NCBI GenBank assembly: GCA_958421275.1
Contig: CATZLI010000002.1
Span: 186,001 to 250,000 of the forward strand
From: an uncultured Collinsella sp.
GTDB lineage: Bacteria; Actinomycetota; Coriobacteriia; Coriobacteriales; Coriobacteriaceae
DNA length: 64,000 bases
Direction: 5' to 3'
Shown: positions 7,571 to 15,582 of the stretch, piece after piece
Layout: each line of letters opens with the position of its first letter
How positions within the stretch are numbered: the first letter of the stretch is position 1
Notes under the pieces: generated by a model
Told to the model about the DNA's origin: nothing
Seen by the model: only the letters and a program-made list of their open reading frames with translations
Database searches by the model: none
Position numbers and translations under genes: made by a program

Positions 7571-8857
7571 ATGAGCAAGACAATAGTTAGGCCCACGCTA
7601 TCGCTGGGCAACCACATCTACCTGTATCGCCTGCTGCGCGATGCGATTGGGCGCGGCAAGCAAACGTTTATGACGCAGGTCGAGGAGGCACTCGCCGCGG
7701 GCGACATGGCCGCTTATGACCTGGGCTTCGAGTCCACGCGCGAGCTGCTCGAGGAGCTCGATGACTGCATTAAGCTGACCGTCTTTAAGGGCGGTCGCCT
7801 GTATGCCACCGTCATCGCCAACGATGCCTGGGATGCCGCCCTTGCCAAGGGCGAGGACAAGCTCAAGGCCACCAAGGGCGCCAAGCAGTCCTACAAAAAG
7901 AAGAAGCGCGGCGAGAAGGACCTGAAGGCCGTGCGCCCCAAGCACGTTAAGCGTCCCGAGCCCGTAGTTGAAGCTGTGCCCGAGCCCGAGCCCGAGATCG
8001 AAGTCGCTATTGAGGTAACGGCAGAAGCCGAAACCGAAATCGCCGCCACGACCGATCCCGAAGTCATATCCGAGCAGGAAGTCACTGCTGAGCTCAACGA
8101 AGCTCCCAAGTCGACAACCGAAGAAGCCGCTAACCAACCCGAGACGTCTGCGTTCCAAAACAGCGATGTCTTTGGCGACGAAGCCGAGGACGATCAGCCC
8201 GCCGATCAAGGCGCTTCCGAGTCGACGCCGGAGCCCGAGACGCCGCAGCCCGCCATCTCGCTCACGGTCGTCTATGACCCCGAGAACGCCAACGCCGGCA
8301 TCACCACCATGGCATCCACGCCCATCGAGGCAAAGTCGAGCGTCGAGAATGAGAGCGCGACGCAGGTTGAGGTTAAAACTGCAGCCGCAGACGCGCCCGT
8401 CACCGTGGAGCCCGCAGATTCCGCGATCAAGCCGGATTCGACGCCGGAGCCCGCACCCGTCATCGAATCCGTGCCCGCCGCTGCTTGCGACCAAATTCCC
8501 GCACCGGCACCGTCTCCGGCCCCCGCTGCAGCACCGGCCCCCGCACCCGCAGCACCGACCATCCCCGAGGACTTCCCCGTCGATTTCGCAACCGAGGTCT
8601 TCTGCCCCGGCCCGCTTCTGCACCAGTTGTCGACCTATCTCCCCTACGGCGCCGACACGCTCGGCATCGTCGGCGAGTACTACTGGATCGCCCGCGAGCG
8701 CGGTACCATCGAGGCCGCACGAAACCGCGCAAGCTTCCCCCTGCGCTACACGCAGGCCGGCGAGCGCCACGAAGTCACCGTGCGCATCCGCCGCAACACC
8801 GCCGGCGGTCTCGGAGCCGCCTGGACCATCGACAAGGTCAACGCCCCGGCCGAGTGA
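7571..8857 (+). CDS. Acidic low-complexity protein with small globular ends, LOTUS-like N-terminus
   Basis: 428 residues in three parts. Residues 1-90 are globular and resemble the OST-HTH/LOTUS pattern (YDLGFESTRELLEELDDCI then KGGRLYATV). Residues ~95-115 are very basic (KKKKRGEK). Residues 130-340 are a Glu/Pro/Ala-rich linker, and the last ~85 are globular again (VDFATEVFCPGPLLHQLSTY, then RASFPLRY and VTVRIRRNTAGG). SD GAGGAG is 8 nt upstream. RNA or DNA binding by the N-terminal part is plausible from the pattern but not established. A large opposite-strand frame over this gene is an artefact of its repetitive GC-rich codons. Confidence 0.75.
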   Translation: MSKTIVRPTLSLGNHIYLYRLLRDAIGRGKQTFMTQVEEALAAGDMAAYDLGFESTRELLEELDDCIKLTVFKGGRLYATVIANDAWDAALAKGEDKLKATKGAKQSYKKKKRGEKDLKAVRPKHVKRPEPVVEAVPEPEPEIEVAIEVTAEAETEIAATTDPEVISEQEVTAELNEAPKSTTEEAANQPETSAFQNSDVFGDEAEDDQPADQGASESTPEPETPQPAISLTVVYDPENANAGITTMASTPIEAKSSVENESATQVEVKTAAADAPVTVEPADSAIKPDSTPEPAPVIESVPAAACDQIPAPAPSPAPAAAPAPAPAAPTIPEDFPVDFATEVFCPGPLLHQLSTYLPYGADTLGIVGEYYWIARERGTIEAARNRASFPLRYTQAGERHEVTVRIRRNTAGGLGAAWTIDKVNAPAE

Positions 8858-8859
8858 CA

Positions 8860-8898
8860 AAACGGCCCTGGATAGCCATTGACCATCCAGGGCCGTTT
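8860..8898. terminator. Bidirectional terminator between convergent genes
   Basis: A 14-bp perfect stem (AAACGGCCCTGGAT at 8860-8873, ATCCAGGGCCGTTT at 8885-8898) with an 11-nt loop. It sits 3 nt after the plus-strand gene and 5 nt beyond the end of the minus-strand lipoprotein gene. Confidence 0.85.
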
Positions 8899-8902
8899 GA
8901 AA

Positions 8903-9304
8903 TCAGACCTTTTGGCTGTCATCAGCACATATAGACACCAGAGAAGCAAGCTCCTCCTCAAGTTGCGGAGCAAAATACCTAAAAGAAACTTGTGCTCCAA
9001 TCGGTATCGACTCAATCATATTCGCAGCATTATCTGAAACACGGTACGATGCAGTTTCACCTGTCTTTAATTCCTCTATTGAGCAGACAGCGTCTTCAGC
9101 ATCAATCGACCTAAGCATGCCTTTACCTTGCAACATCACATCGGCATGCCCACCAGCTATTTCCAATGAATCTGAGTTTGTCACAGACATTTCTCCGGAA
9201 TCTCCGCGCGGCATCTCTTCTTTTGTTGAACAGCTCACCAATAAAGCCATCAACACCAAAGACAGGACTAAACGAATCGTCCTACTTCGAAAAAGTCGTT
9301 CCAT
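8903..9304 (-). CDS. Small lipoprotein paired with a secreted protease
   Basis: 133 residues. After a basic start (MERLFRSRTIRLVLS) comes a hydrophobic stretch ending in the lipobox LLVSC, so the mature protein begins at Cys and would be membrane-anchored. The mature part includes GETASYRVSDNAANMIESIP and IPIGAQVSFRYF, suggesting a small beta fold (OB-like, inference). Starts at 9331, 9316 and 9304 are in frame; 9304 best places the signal peptide. It overlaps the protease gene upstream by 23 nt, so the two are co-expressed. It could be a chaperone or inhibitor of the protease (inference). Base composition is AT-richer than neighbouring genes. Confidence 0.7.
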   Translation of the reverse strand: MERLFRSRTIRLVLSLVLMALLVSCSTKEEMPRGDSGEMSVTNSDSLEIAGGHADVMLQGKGMLRSIDAEDAVCSIEELKTGETASYRVSDNAANMIESIPIGAQVSFRYFAPQLEEELASLVSICADDSQKV

Positions 9305-10409
9305 AAGTCCACGCATAATAACTCTGATCATACTTCAGGAAGGATAAGGATGAATTCCAGCCGTCCGCTATGCCAATCATCTGCCTTGTCTCTCCAGTTT
9401 TCTTACCAGTAAGTGTGGCGTAAGCCTCCGCTGTTACAGAATGGGCTGATCCGTTGTACAAACTCGCATGTAAAACATTCGGTCTATTAGAGTTAATCTC
9501 ATTTTGAATGTTCGCGATAGCCGGGGAGGAGACAGTGCGAGCGATAAGATTACTCCCTCTGCTTGCGCAGTAATTTGTAAACCCCGTTGCACAGGTTGAA
9601 ATCGGCGTTCCGCCCAAAACAACACCGGGAACAGTCTGTTCTTCATCGGAAAGAGCATGGGTATTGGTGTAATTCCATATCTGCATATATTGCGAAGGGT
9701 CGCTATATATATTGGCAATGCCATACAGTTCCGCAACGTTCGAAAAAGCTGTCACCATACAAGCATAGTGGGCGGTAAGCCTCTTAATCTCGCTTTCATC
9801 ATATGACATAAACTGAGAAATGGAACGAAATCCAGATACTGTGTAATCCTGCATTTGAGTTGCGTAAATTACAACATCGTTCCAGCTTGAAGGTTTATTC
9901 GATAAAACGACAGGCCGTCCTTCTATGGAAACAGCCGGGATTGTTCTTCCGCAATTTGTTGTTATTGAACCGTCCAAAGATTGCACGCCGAATTCGAATG
10001 GATTGATCATTACGACTGGGTTATTGAAAGAATAAGGCTCGACACCAAGATCTCCTCCCCGATCCATAGGGCTGACTAAGCCGTCTCCAAAACGATATCC
10101 CGTAAGTATTTCATCATCTGAAGCATCTAAAACCAAATAGCCCGCGGCTCTATTGGATGTCACAACCGGAACAATGTAACCAAGCGGGGACCCATCAACG
10201 TCTACAAAAGGAATAGGGTCAGAAGGCGTATACGAAGAGCCGAGGAGTCCCTTTATATATTTATCGGCAAGCTCTTGCGCAATTTCAGAAGTAAATTGTA
10301 TCTGCTCACCATCAATATTGCCCGTCGAAGCAAAGACCTCTTTCGGACGTGCGGCTAAGGCGACAATTGAAGACGCGACAAGTTGCAGAAAACGACGACG
10401 CGAAAGCAT
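9282..10409 (-). CDS. Tat-exported C39/C10-like cysteine protease with pro-domain
   Basis: 375 residues. The N-terminus SRRRFLQLVASSIVALAA is a twin-arginine signal. Residues 30-200 look like the Spi-type pro-domain found before papain-fold peptidases (ELADKYIKGLLG; GYLVLDASDDEILTGY). The catalytic domain has Cys217 (HYACMVTAFSNVAELYG), His323 (SAHSVTAEAY) and Asp349 (IGIADGW), the order of C39/C10-like cysteine peptidases. Secreted by inference; substrate unknown. Transcribed with the lipoprotein gene that overlaps its 3' end. AT-rich composition, relative to EttA and neighbours, suggests horizontal acquisition. Confidence 0.78.
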   Translation of the reverse strand: MLSRRRFLQLVASSIVALAARPKEVFASTGNIDGEQIQFTSEIAQELADKYIKGLLGSSYTPSDPIPFVDVDGSPLGYIVPVVTSNRAAGYLVLDASDDEILTGYRFGDGLVSPMDRGGDLGVEPYSFNNPVVMINPFEFGVQSLDGSITTNCGRTIPAVSIEGRPVVLSNKPSSWNDVVIYATQMQDYTVSGFRSISQFMSYDESEIKRLTAHYACMVTAFSNVAELYGIANIYSDPSQYMQIWNYTNTHALSDEEQTVPGVVLGGTPISTCATGFTNYCASRGSNLIARTVSSPAIANIQNEINSNRPNVLHASLYNGSAHSVTAEAYATLTGKKTGETRQMIGIADGWNSSLSFLKYDQSYYAWTYGTTFSK

Positions 10410-10653
10410 ATGTTCTTCTTTCTAGAGGAGCGACTTATAAGATACTCCTATTCTATAACCTTTTTTGTAACGTTACAGCACTGGTTATATTTCAATTCGA
10501 TTCGCTTATGTCCTTGTAACCCAATACGTCTTTACGTTTTAAACGGAATTAGAAAATCACTCATAGCAAAAACGGGCTTTAATCCCAAAGAGATGACTTT
10601 GATTATGAATCAAACCAGCAGCCAGGGCATAGCTGCAGTGCAATTGCTACAAG

Positions 10654-10679
10654 AAAGGCCGCCCTTGCTGGCGGCCTTT
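10654..10679 (-). terminator. ettA: Intrinsic terminator downstream of ettA
   Basis: A 10-bp GC-rich stem (AAAGGCCGCC / GGCGGCCTTT, loop CTTGCT) 11 nt after the ettA stop, followed on the minus strand by TTTCTTG. Confidence 0.8.
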
Positions 10680-10689
10680 CTACTTGCTA

Positions 10690-12369
10690 CTAGTCGCGCG
10701 TCAGCTTGCGGTGAATACGATGCGGCTGGGCTGCGTCCTCGCCCAGGCGCTCGATACGATTGGCCTGATAGGCCTCAAAGTTGCCCTCAAACCAATACCA
10801 GTTGCCCGGGTTCTCGTCGGTGCCTTCCCACGCCAGGATGTGCGTGGCAACGCGGTCCAGGAACATACGGTCGTGGCTAATGACCACCGAACAGCCCGGG
10901 AACTCGAGCAGCGCCGCCTCGAGCGAGGACAGCGTCTCGACGTCGAGGTCGTTCGTGGGCTCGTCGAGGAGCAGCAGGTTGCCGCCCTGCTTGAGCGTAA
11001 GCGCCAGGTTCAGACGGTTGCGCTCGCCACCGGAAAGTACGCCGGCGCGCTTCTGCTGGTCCTGGCCTTTAAAGCCAAAGCTCGCCACATAAGCACGGCT
11101 TGGAACCTCGGTCTCACCGACCATCATGTGGTCCAGGCCATCCGAGACGACCTCCCACAGGTTCTTATCGGGGTCGATGCCGGAACGGTTCTGATCGACA
11201 TAGGAGATCTTGACGGTCTCGCCCACCTCGAGCTCGCCCGAAGTCAGCGGCTCCAGGCCCACGATGGTCTTGAACAGCGTGGTCTTGCCCACACCGTTGG
11301 GGCCGATGACACCCACGATACCGTTGCGCGGCAGGGTGAACGATAGGTCGTCGATGAGCACACGGCCATCGAACTCCTTGTGCAGGTGATGGGCCTCGAG
11401 AACCTTGTTGCCCAGACGCGGGCCCACAGGGATGCGGATGTCGGTCCAGTCGAGCTTCTGGCTTGCGCGGGCCTCGGCCTCCATCTCCTCGTAGCGAGCC
11501 AGACGAGCCTTGTTCTTGGCCTGGCGAGCCTTGGGCGAGCTGCGTACCCACTCGAGCTCGGCCTCCATGCGCTTGGCGAGCTTGGCGTCGCGGTTGCCCT
11601 GCGCCTCGATACGGGCGGCCTTGGTCTCCAGATACGTGGAGTAGTTGCCCTTGTAGGGATAAAGGTGACCGCGGTCGACCTCGCAGATCCACTCGGCAAC
11701 GTTATCCAGGAAGTAGCGATCGTGTGTGACGGCAAGCACCGCGCCCTGGTAGTTGTGCAGGAAGTGCTCGAGCCACAGGATCGACTCGGCATCCAGGTGG
11801 TTCGTGGGCTCGTCGAGCAGCAGCAGGTCGGGAGCCTCGAGCAGCAGCTTGCACAGGGCCACGCGGCGGCGCTCGCCGCCGGAAAGCACGTTGACTGGCA
11901 TGTCGGAATCGGGCAGCTGCAGTGCGTCCATGGCCTGGCCGAGCTTGGAATCGATATCCCAGCCGTCGGCGGCGTCGATCTCGTCCTGAAGCTTGCCCAT
12001 CTCGGCCATGAGGGCGTCCATGTCGCAATCCGGGTCGCACATCTCCTCGCCGATCTTATTGAAGCGATCGACCTTGGCGATCATATCGCCAAACGCCATG
12101 CGCACGTTCTCGATGACGGTCTTGTCGTCGTCGAGCGGCGGCTCCTGCTGCAGGATGCCCACAGTGTAGCCGGGGGTGAGCCTGGCATCGCCGTTGGAGA
12201 CCTCCTCGATGCCGGCCATGATCTTGAGCAGGGTCGACTTGCCCATACCGTTGGGGCCCACGACGCCGATCTTGGCACCGGGGTAGAAGCTCAGGGTCAC
12301 GTCGTCAAGGATCACCTTGTCGCCATGGGCTTTACGAGCCTGATACATCTGGTAGATAAACTCTGCCAT
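10690..12369 (-). CDS. ettA: Energy-dependent translational throttle protein EttA (ABC-F)
   Basis: A ribosome-associated ABC-F ATPase that gates the first elongation steps according to ADP/ATP ratio. 559 residues with two ABC domains: Walker A GPNGMGKST and GPNGVGKTT, signatures LSGGERRR and LSGGERNR, Walker B LLLLDEPTNHLD and LLLLDEPTNDLD. Between them lie the arm and linker (GNYSTYLETKAARIEAQ; RQAKNKARLARYEEM). Length and the MAEFIYQMYQARKAHGDK start are typical of EttA. No transmembrane segments. A terminator follows; it is probably monocistronic. Confidence 0.95.
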   Translation of the reverse strand: MAEFIYQMYQARKAHGDKVILDDVTLSFYPGAKIGVVGPNGMGKSTLLKIMAGIEEVSNGDARLTPGYTVGILQQEPPLDDDKTVIENVRMAFGDMIAKVDRFNKIGEEMCDPDCDMDALMAEMGKLQDEIDAADGWDIDSKLGQAMDALQLPDSDMPVNVLSGGERRRVALCKLLLEAPDLLLLDEPTNHLDAESILWLEHFLHNYQGAVLAVTHDRYFLDNVAEWICEVDRGHLYPYKGNYSTYLETKAARIEAQGNRDAKLAKRMEAELEWVRSSPKARQAKNKARLARYEEMEAEARASQKLDWTDIRIPVGPRLGNKVLEAHHLHKEFDGRVLIDDLSFTLPRNGIVGVIGPNGVGKTTLFKTIVGLEPLTSGELEVGETVKISYVDQNRSGIDPDKNLWEVVSDGLDHMMVGETEVPSRAYVASFGFKGQDQQKRAGVLSGGERNRLNLALTLKQGGNLLLLDEPTNDLDVETLSSLEAALLEFPGCSVVISHDRMFLDRVATHILAWEGTDENPGNWYWFEGNFEAYQANRIERLGEDAAQPHRIHRKLTRD

Positions 12370-12553
12370 TTGCCTGTTTTATCCTTTCTACCTGCTGTTT
12401 CCCTATTCTTGTTTCGCTTTAGTGGAAACGAAATGAGAAAACCAGCTCTGAAACTTAACGAAAAAGGGGCATGGTTGCCCACACCCCCTAATACTACCTG
12501 GGAAAAGTCCCCCTTAACACACTATGAACTGCGTACGCTAGTTTTCCGCAACC

Positions 12554-13258
12554 TTAACGAGCGGCTCGCTGCGATTTGCGCCACAACAGATACGAGTAGA
12601 CGTAGACGGCTCCAACCGAACCAAACGCCAGAACCGCAATCACCGCGGCGACGACTTCACTCGAAAGCACGCTGCCTGCCACGCCCATCACAATCAGGCC
12701 AATACCCAGCACCATAAAGCAGGCGCCGCCAAAACGCTGAGTACGGCGCCAGTTCTCGGGATCGGCAAGCGCCCAAGGCGTCTTGATACCGAGCGTATAG
12801 TTCTGCTTCACACGCGGCAAGTAGTTGCCTACGCCGATGAATAGCAAACCGACAACACCGGAAATCAGCACGTTAACCGAACCGACCGCCGGCACCACGC
12901 CCCAGACCGTAAGCTCTCCCAGCCAGCTTATGGCGCACATGAACAAGGTGAAGGCGATTACGAAGCCCTGGTAGAACTTGCCCGAGGTTCGATATGCCTC
13001 ACCTTTGGGGTCGATGCGCGGCACCACGCAGAACATTGCGAGAAGCGCCAGAGGCAGCACACCGAGCGCAGAGGCCATCCAGCTAGGACCCCAACCGTCG
13101 ACGGCGCCGTTCGCGCCCCAATGCGTGGGAATCTGCGCAGGCAAGCTCGGCATCACCATGAGGTGCGCTACGACATTGGCGACGCACAGAGCGATCAGCA
13201 CAATCCACACACGCCGCGATACCCCCGTGGCGTGAATGCCCTTGTTTTCGTTATTCAT
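12554..13258 (-). CDS. sdpI: SdpI-family membrane protein (immunity/regulatory)
   Basis: 234 residues with a DUF1648-type N-terminus (PSLPAQIPTHWGANGAVDGWG) and an SdpI domain (GNYLPRVKQNYTLGIKTPWAL then ENWRRTQRFGG), with about six TM helices. In Bacillus, SdpI confers immunity to the SdpC toxin and sequesters the repressor SdpR. Here it starts (ATG 13258, SD GGAAGG) inside the end of the ArsR-type regulator gene, the same arrangement. No sdpABC toxin genes are nearby, so it may act against foreign Sdp-like toxins or serve an autonomous signalling role (inference). Confidence 0.88.
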   Translation of the reverse strand: MNNENKGIHATGVSRRVWIVLIALCVANVVAHLMVMPSLPAQIPTHWGANGAVDGWGPSWMASALGVLPLALLAMFCVVPRIDPKGEAYRTSGKFYQGFVIAFTLFMCAISWLGELTVWGVVPAVGSVNVLISGVVGLLFIGVGNYLPRVKQNYTLGIKTPWALADPENWRRTQRFGGACFMVLGIGLIVMGVAGSVLSSEVVAAVIAVLAFGSVGAVYVYSYLLWRKSQRAAR

Positions 13259-13529
13259 CCTTATCACCTTCCGTGTTTGTAAAGCCCATAAACCAACCGA
13301 TCAAGTCCTGCATGACGGTGGTGTTTAAGCTGTATACGATGTTTTGGCCATGGCGCTCGTCGGTCACCAACCCGGCGTTTTTGAGCGTCGCCAAGTGATG
13401 GCTCAGCGACGGCTTACTGATATCGAAATGCTCGGCAAGCTCCCCCGCCGTGCAATTGCCCTCGCGCAGCAACTCCAAAATGCGCCGTCGCGTTGGATCG
13501 GCAAGCGCCTTAAAACCCTCTCCCGGCAT
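13251..13529 (-). CDS. sdpR: ArsR-family autorepressor, SdpR-like
   Basis: 92 residues: MPGEGFKALADPTRRRILEL, then the winged-helix recognition segment DISKPSLSHHLATLKNAGLV and GQNIVYSLNTTVMQDL. No metal-binding Cys motif, as in SdpR. The ATG at 13529 starts exactly where SdpR-type proteins usually start; AGGAGG lies 4 nt upstream, a tight spacing, and an in-frame ATG at 13547 is an alternative. Overlaps sdpI by 8 nt. An inverted repeat over its promoter (13578-13601) is the likely autoregulatory operator. Confidence 0.85.
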   Translation of the reverse strand: MPGEGFKALADPTRRRILELLREGNCTAGELAEHFDISKPSLSHHLATLKNAGLVTDERHGQNIVYSLNTTVMQDLIGWFMGFTNTEGDKDE

Positions 13530-13563
13530 AAGACCTCCTTTCATCATCTCTCATGACGTGCAC

Positions 13564-13601
13564 ACTATACTCAATATTTAGATGTTTGTCTAACTATCTA
13601 A
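13564..13601 (-). promoter_or_regulatory. Promoter and operator of the sdpR-sdpI pair
   Basis: On the minus strand a -35 TTAGAC (13588-13593) and -10 TATAGT (13564-13569) are 18 nt apart. An inverted repeat TTAGA-N6-TCTAA (13578-13593), extended by ATCTAA at 13596-13601, covers the -35, as expected for an ArsR-type autorepressor site. Confidence 0.55.
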
Positions 13602-13708
13602 CCGCATTGCTTCAAACCACATCAAAGCAAACGCCATCGCAACCTATGGGCGATTACCTATAATGGCGATAGCTAAAACACGACCTGCTTCCCCATCGGA
13701 GGATATTT

Positions 13709-14506
13709 ATGACCGAAACCGCTGCCGCAGCCGCCATCGAGACACGCGACACCAAGCTCGAGATCATCATGGGCCGCGAGGCACTCGATAAGCTCGCCGA
13801 TGCTACGGTGCTGGTGCTCGGCTGCGGAGGCGTGGGCTCCAACTGCTGCGAGGCACTCGCCCGCGGCGGCATCGGACATTTCGTCATTCTGGATAAGGAC
13901 GTCATCGCGCCCAGCAATATCAATCGCCAGGCCATCGCCTTTCACAGCACCATCGGAAAGCGCAAGGTTGACGTGATGGAAGCCATGATCCACGACATCA
14001 ATCCCGCCGCTGCCGTCATCAAGCGAACTGAATACTTGCTGAGCGACAACATCGATGATTTCTTCGCGAGCGTTTTGGAGCAGACGGACGGCAAGCTCGA
14101 CTACGTCGTCGACGCCATCGACACCATCTCGGCCAAGCTCACCATTGCCAAATATGCTCAGGACCACGACATTCGTTTGGTTAGCTCCATGGGCGGGGCC
14201 AACAAGCTCCATCCCGAGTGCCTCCGCTTTGCCGACATCTTCGATACAGTGCGTGACCCCATGAGCCGCATTATGCGCAAAGAATGCAAGAAACGCGGAA
14301 TCAAGAGCCTGCATGTACTGTTTAGCTGTGAGGAATCGGTTAAGACACAGCCCCGCGACCCTTCCAATATCCACGAGCGTACCGAGCTGGGAACCGCCAG
14401 CTTTATGCCGCCCATCATGGGTCAGATGATTGCCGGCGAGGTTATCCGCCAGATCAGTGGGCGCGGCACCGAGCGCGTGCGCGCCGATGGCCAGCGCCTG
14501 GACTAG
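13709..14506 (+). CDS. tcdA: tRNA threonylcarbamoyladenosine dehydratase TcdA
   Basis: An E1-like (ThiF/MoeB fold) enzyme that converts t6A37 of tRNAs to the cyclic form using ATP. 265 residues with the nucleotide motif VLVLGCGGVGSNCCEALARG, then SNINRQ and a D-x-I-DT region (VVDAIDTISAKLTI). The later RDPMSRIMRKECKKRGI stretch is typical of TcdA/CsdL rather than ThiF. SD GGAGG 8 nt before ATG. tatD starts 14 nt downstream, so the two are probably co-transcribed. Confidence 0.9.
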   Translation: MTETAAAAAIETRDTKLEIIMGREALDKLADATVLVLGCGGVGSNCCEALARGGIGHFVILDKDVIAPSNINRQAIAFHSTIGKRKVDVMEAMIHDINPAAAVIKRTEYLLSDNIDDFFASVLEQTDGKLDYVVDAIDTISAKLTIAKYAQDHDIRLVSSMGGANKLHPECLRFADIFDTVRDPMSRIMRKECKKRGIKSLHVLFSCEESVKTQPRDPSNIHERTELGTASFMPPIMGQMIAGEVIRQISGRGTERVRADGQRLD

Positions 14507-14520
14507 CAGGATGCCCTGCG

Positions 14521-15303
14521 ATGGAACCGCGATTCTTTGACACGCATTGTCACCTTGATTTGATGCTCAGCCCCGATGCTACGGCCAATGAGTCGGCGGC
14601 ATTGGGTCTGGGGCTCTTTGACTGTGGCATCGACCCATGCGACTTCGAGGCAGCAAAAAAGCGGGCCAGCCGTTACCCAAACATTATCGCGGGCGTCGGC
14701 CTCCATCCCTGGTGGCTCGCCGACGGCCGCTGCGGTCCTGCCGAAGTCAATCTGCTTTGCGAAGTTGCTGCCCAAGGGCGCTACATCGGCGAGGTGGGAC
14801 TCGACTTTTCCACTCGTTTTGCTGGAAGCGAGCCGCTGCAAATACAGGCACTTGACCGGCTCTGCGATACGCTCGTGCAGCATCCTCTTACCGGACGCGT
14901 GATATCAATTCATGCCGTTCGTTCGGCAGGAGCCGTACTGGACGTCCTCGAATCGCATGGACTACTCATCCCAAACCCCGACTCCCCCGTTATCATCTTC
15001 CACTGGTTTAGCGGTACTTCGGACGAACTCGTCCGCGCGCGCGATGCAGGCTGCTATTTTTCCGTCAACGAACGCATGCTCGCGACCAAGCGCGGTCGCG
15101 AATACGCACGACAGATCCCACTCGACCGCCTACTGCTCGAGACCGATTCACCAGCCGAACCAAACACAGAAACAAGCGCACAGTCGCTCATCAGATCGCT
15201 CGCATGGACCTCAGAACGCATCGCCTCACTCAAAAACTGTGGCGCAAAGCACATCGAGTCGGCAGTTTTGGCAAATTCACGCTCTGTTTTTAGCCTTCGC
15301 TGA
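14521..15303 (+). CDS. TatD-family metal-dependent hydrolase
   Basis: 260 residues with the TatD hallmarks: FFDTHCHLDL (metal-binding His pair), GVGLHPWW, GEVGLDF with the bridging Glu, and the C-terminal LLLETDSPA with a metal-binding Asp. The family has 3'-5' DNase and D-aminoacyl-tRNA-related activities; the exact substrate here is not given by sequence. It has no strong SD and probably depends on coupling with tcdA, 14 nt upstream. Its stop codon abuts a 230-bp MITE-like inverted-repeat element. Confidence 0.85.
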   Translation: MEPRFFDTHCHLDLMLSPDATANESAALGLGLFDCGIDPCDFEAAKKRASRYPNIIAGVGLHPWWLADGRCGPAEVNLLCEVAAQGRYIGEVGLDFSTRFAGSEPLQIQALDRLCDTLVQHPLTGRVISIHAVRSAGAVLDVLESHGLLIPNPDSPVIIFHWFSGTSDELVRARDAGCYFSVNERMLATKRGREYARQIPLDRLLLETDSPAEPNTETSAQSLIRSLAWTSERIASLKNCGAKHIESAVLANSRSVFSLR

Positions 15304-15308
15304 CCCCT

Positions 15309-15538
15309 GTGGTCAAAAAATGTCAAATATGAGTACTGTTACCGAAATGGATACATTACTTTGAGCTTTCCGACCACCAGAATGATCTACGATTGTCCAT
15401 TAACTAACACTTTTACAGTCATTCCTCCTACATTTTCGCAAGTTTAAACCCCTCCAAACGCTTAAATCACGTCTGAAGGGGTCAATTATGCTGCGACTAA
15501 ATTAGTCACAGTACTCATATTTGGCATTTTTTGACCAC
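15309..15538. mobile_element. 230-bp MITE-like element with 31-bp terminal inverted repeats
   Basis: The left end (15309-15339, beginning GTGGTCAAAAAATG and ending GAGTACTGT) and right end (15508-15538) are inverted copies with a single mismatch over 31 bp. The interior (~168 bp) has no ORF of note but holds a weak hairpin (AACCCCTCC / GAAGGGGT around 15446-15483). No transposase is present and no clear target-site duplication is visible. Fits a non-autonomous transposon or a compound hairpin between convergent genes tatD and frlD. Confidence 0.6.
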
Positions 15539-15582
15539 CGAGTCACAGGGAGGCACTAATGCAGCTCCCTGAGCCCGCTCGG

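Noticed and set aside
7598..8860. 420-codon minus-strand frame opposite the acidic Pro/Glu-rich protein
   Set aside because: Gly/Arg/Leu repeats arise from reverse reading of the low-complexity codons; the plus-strand gene has an SD and globular ends.
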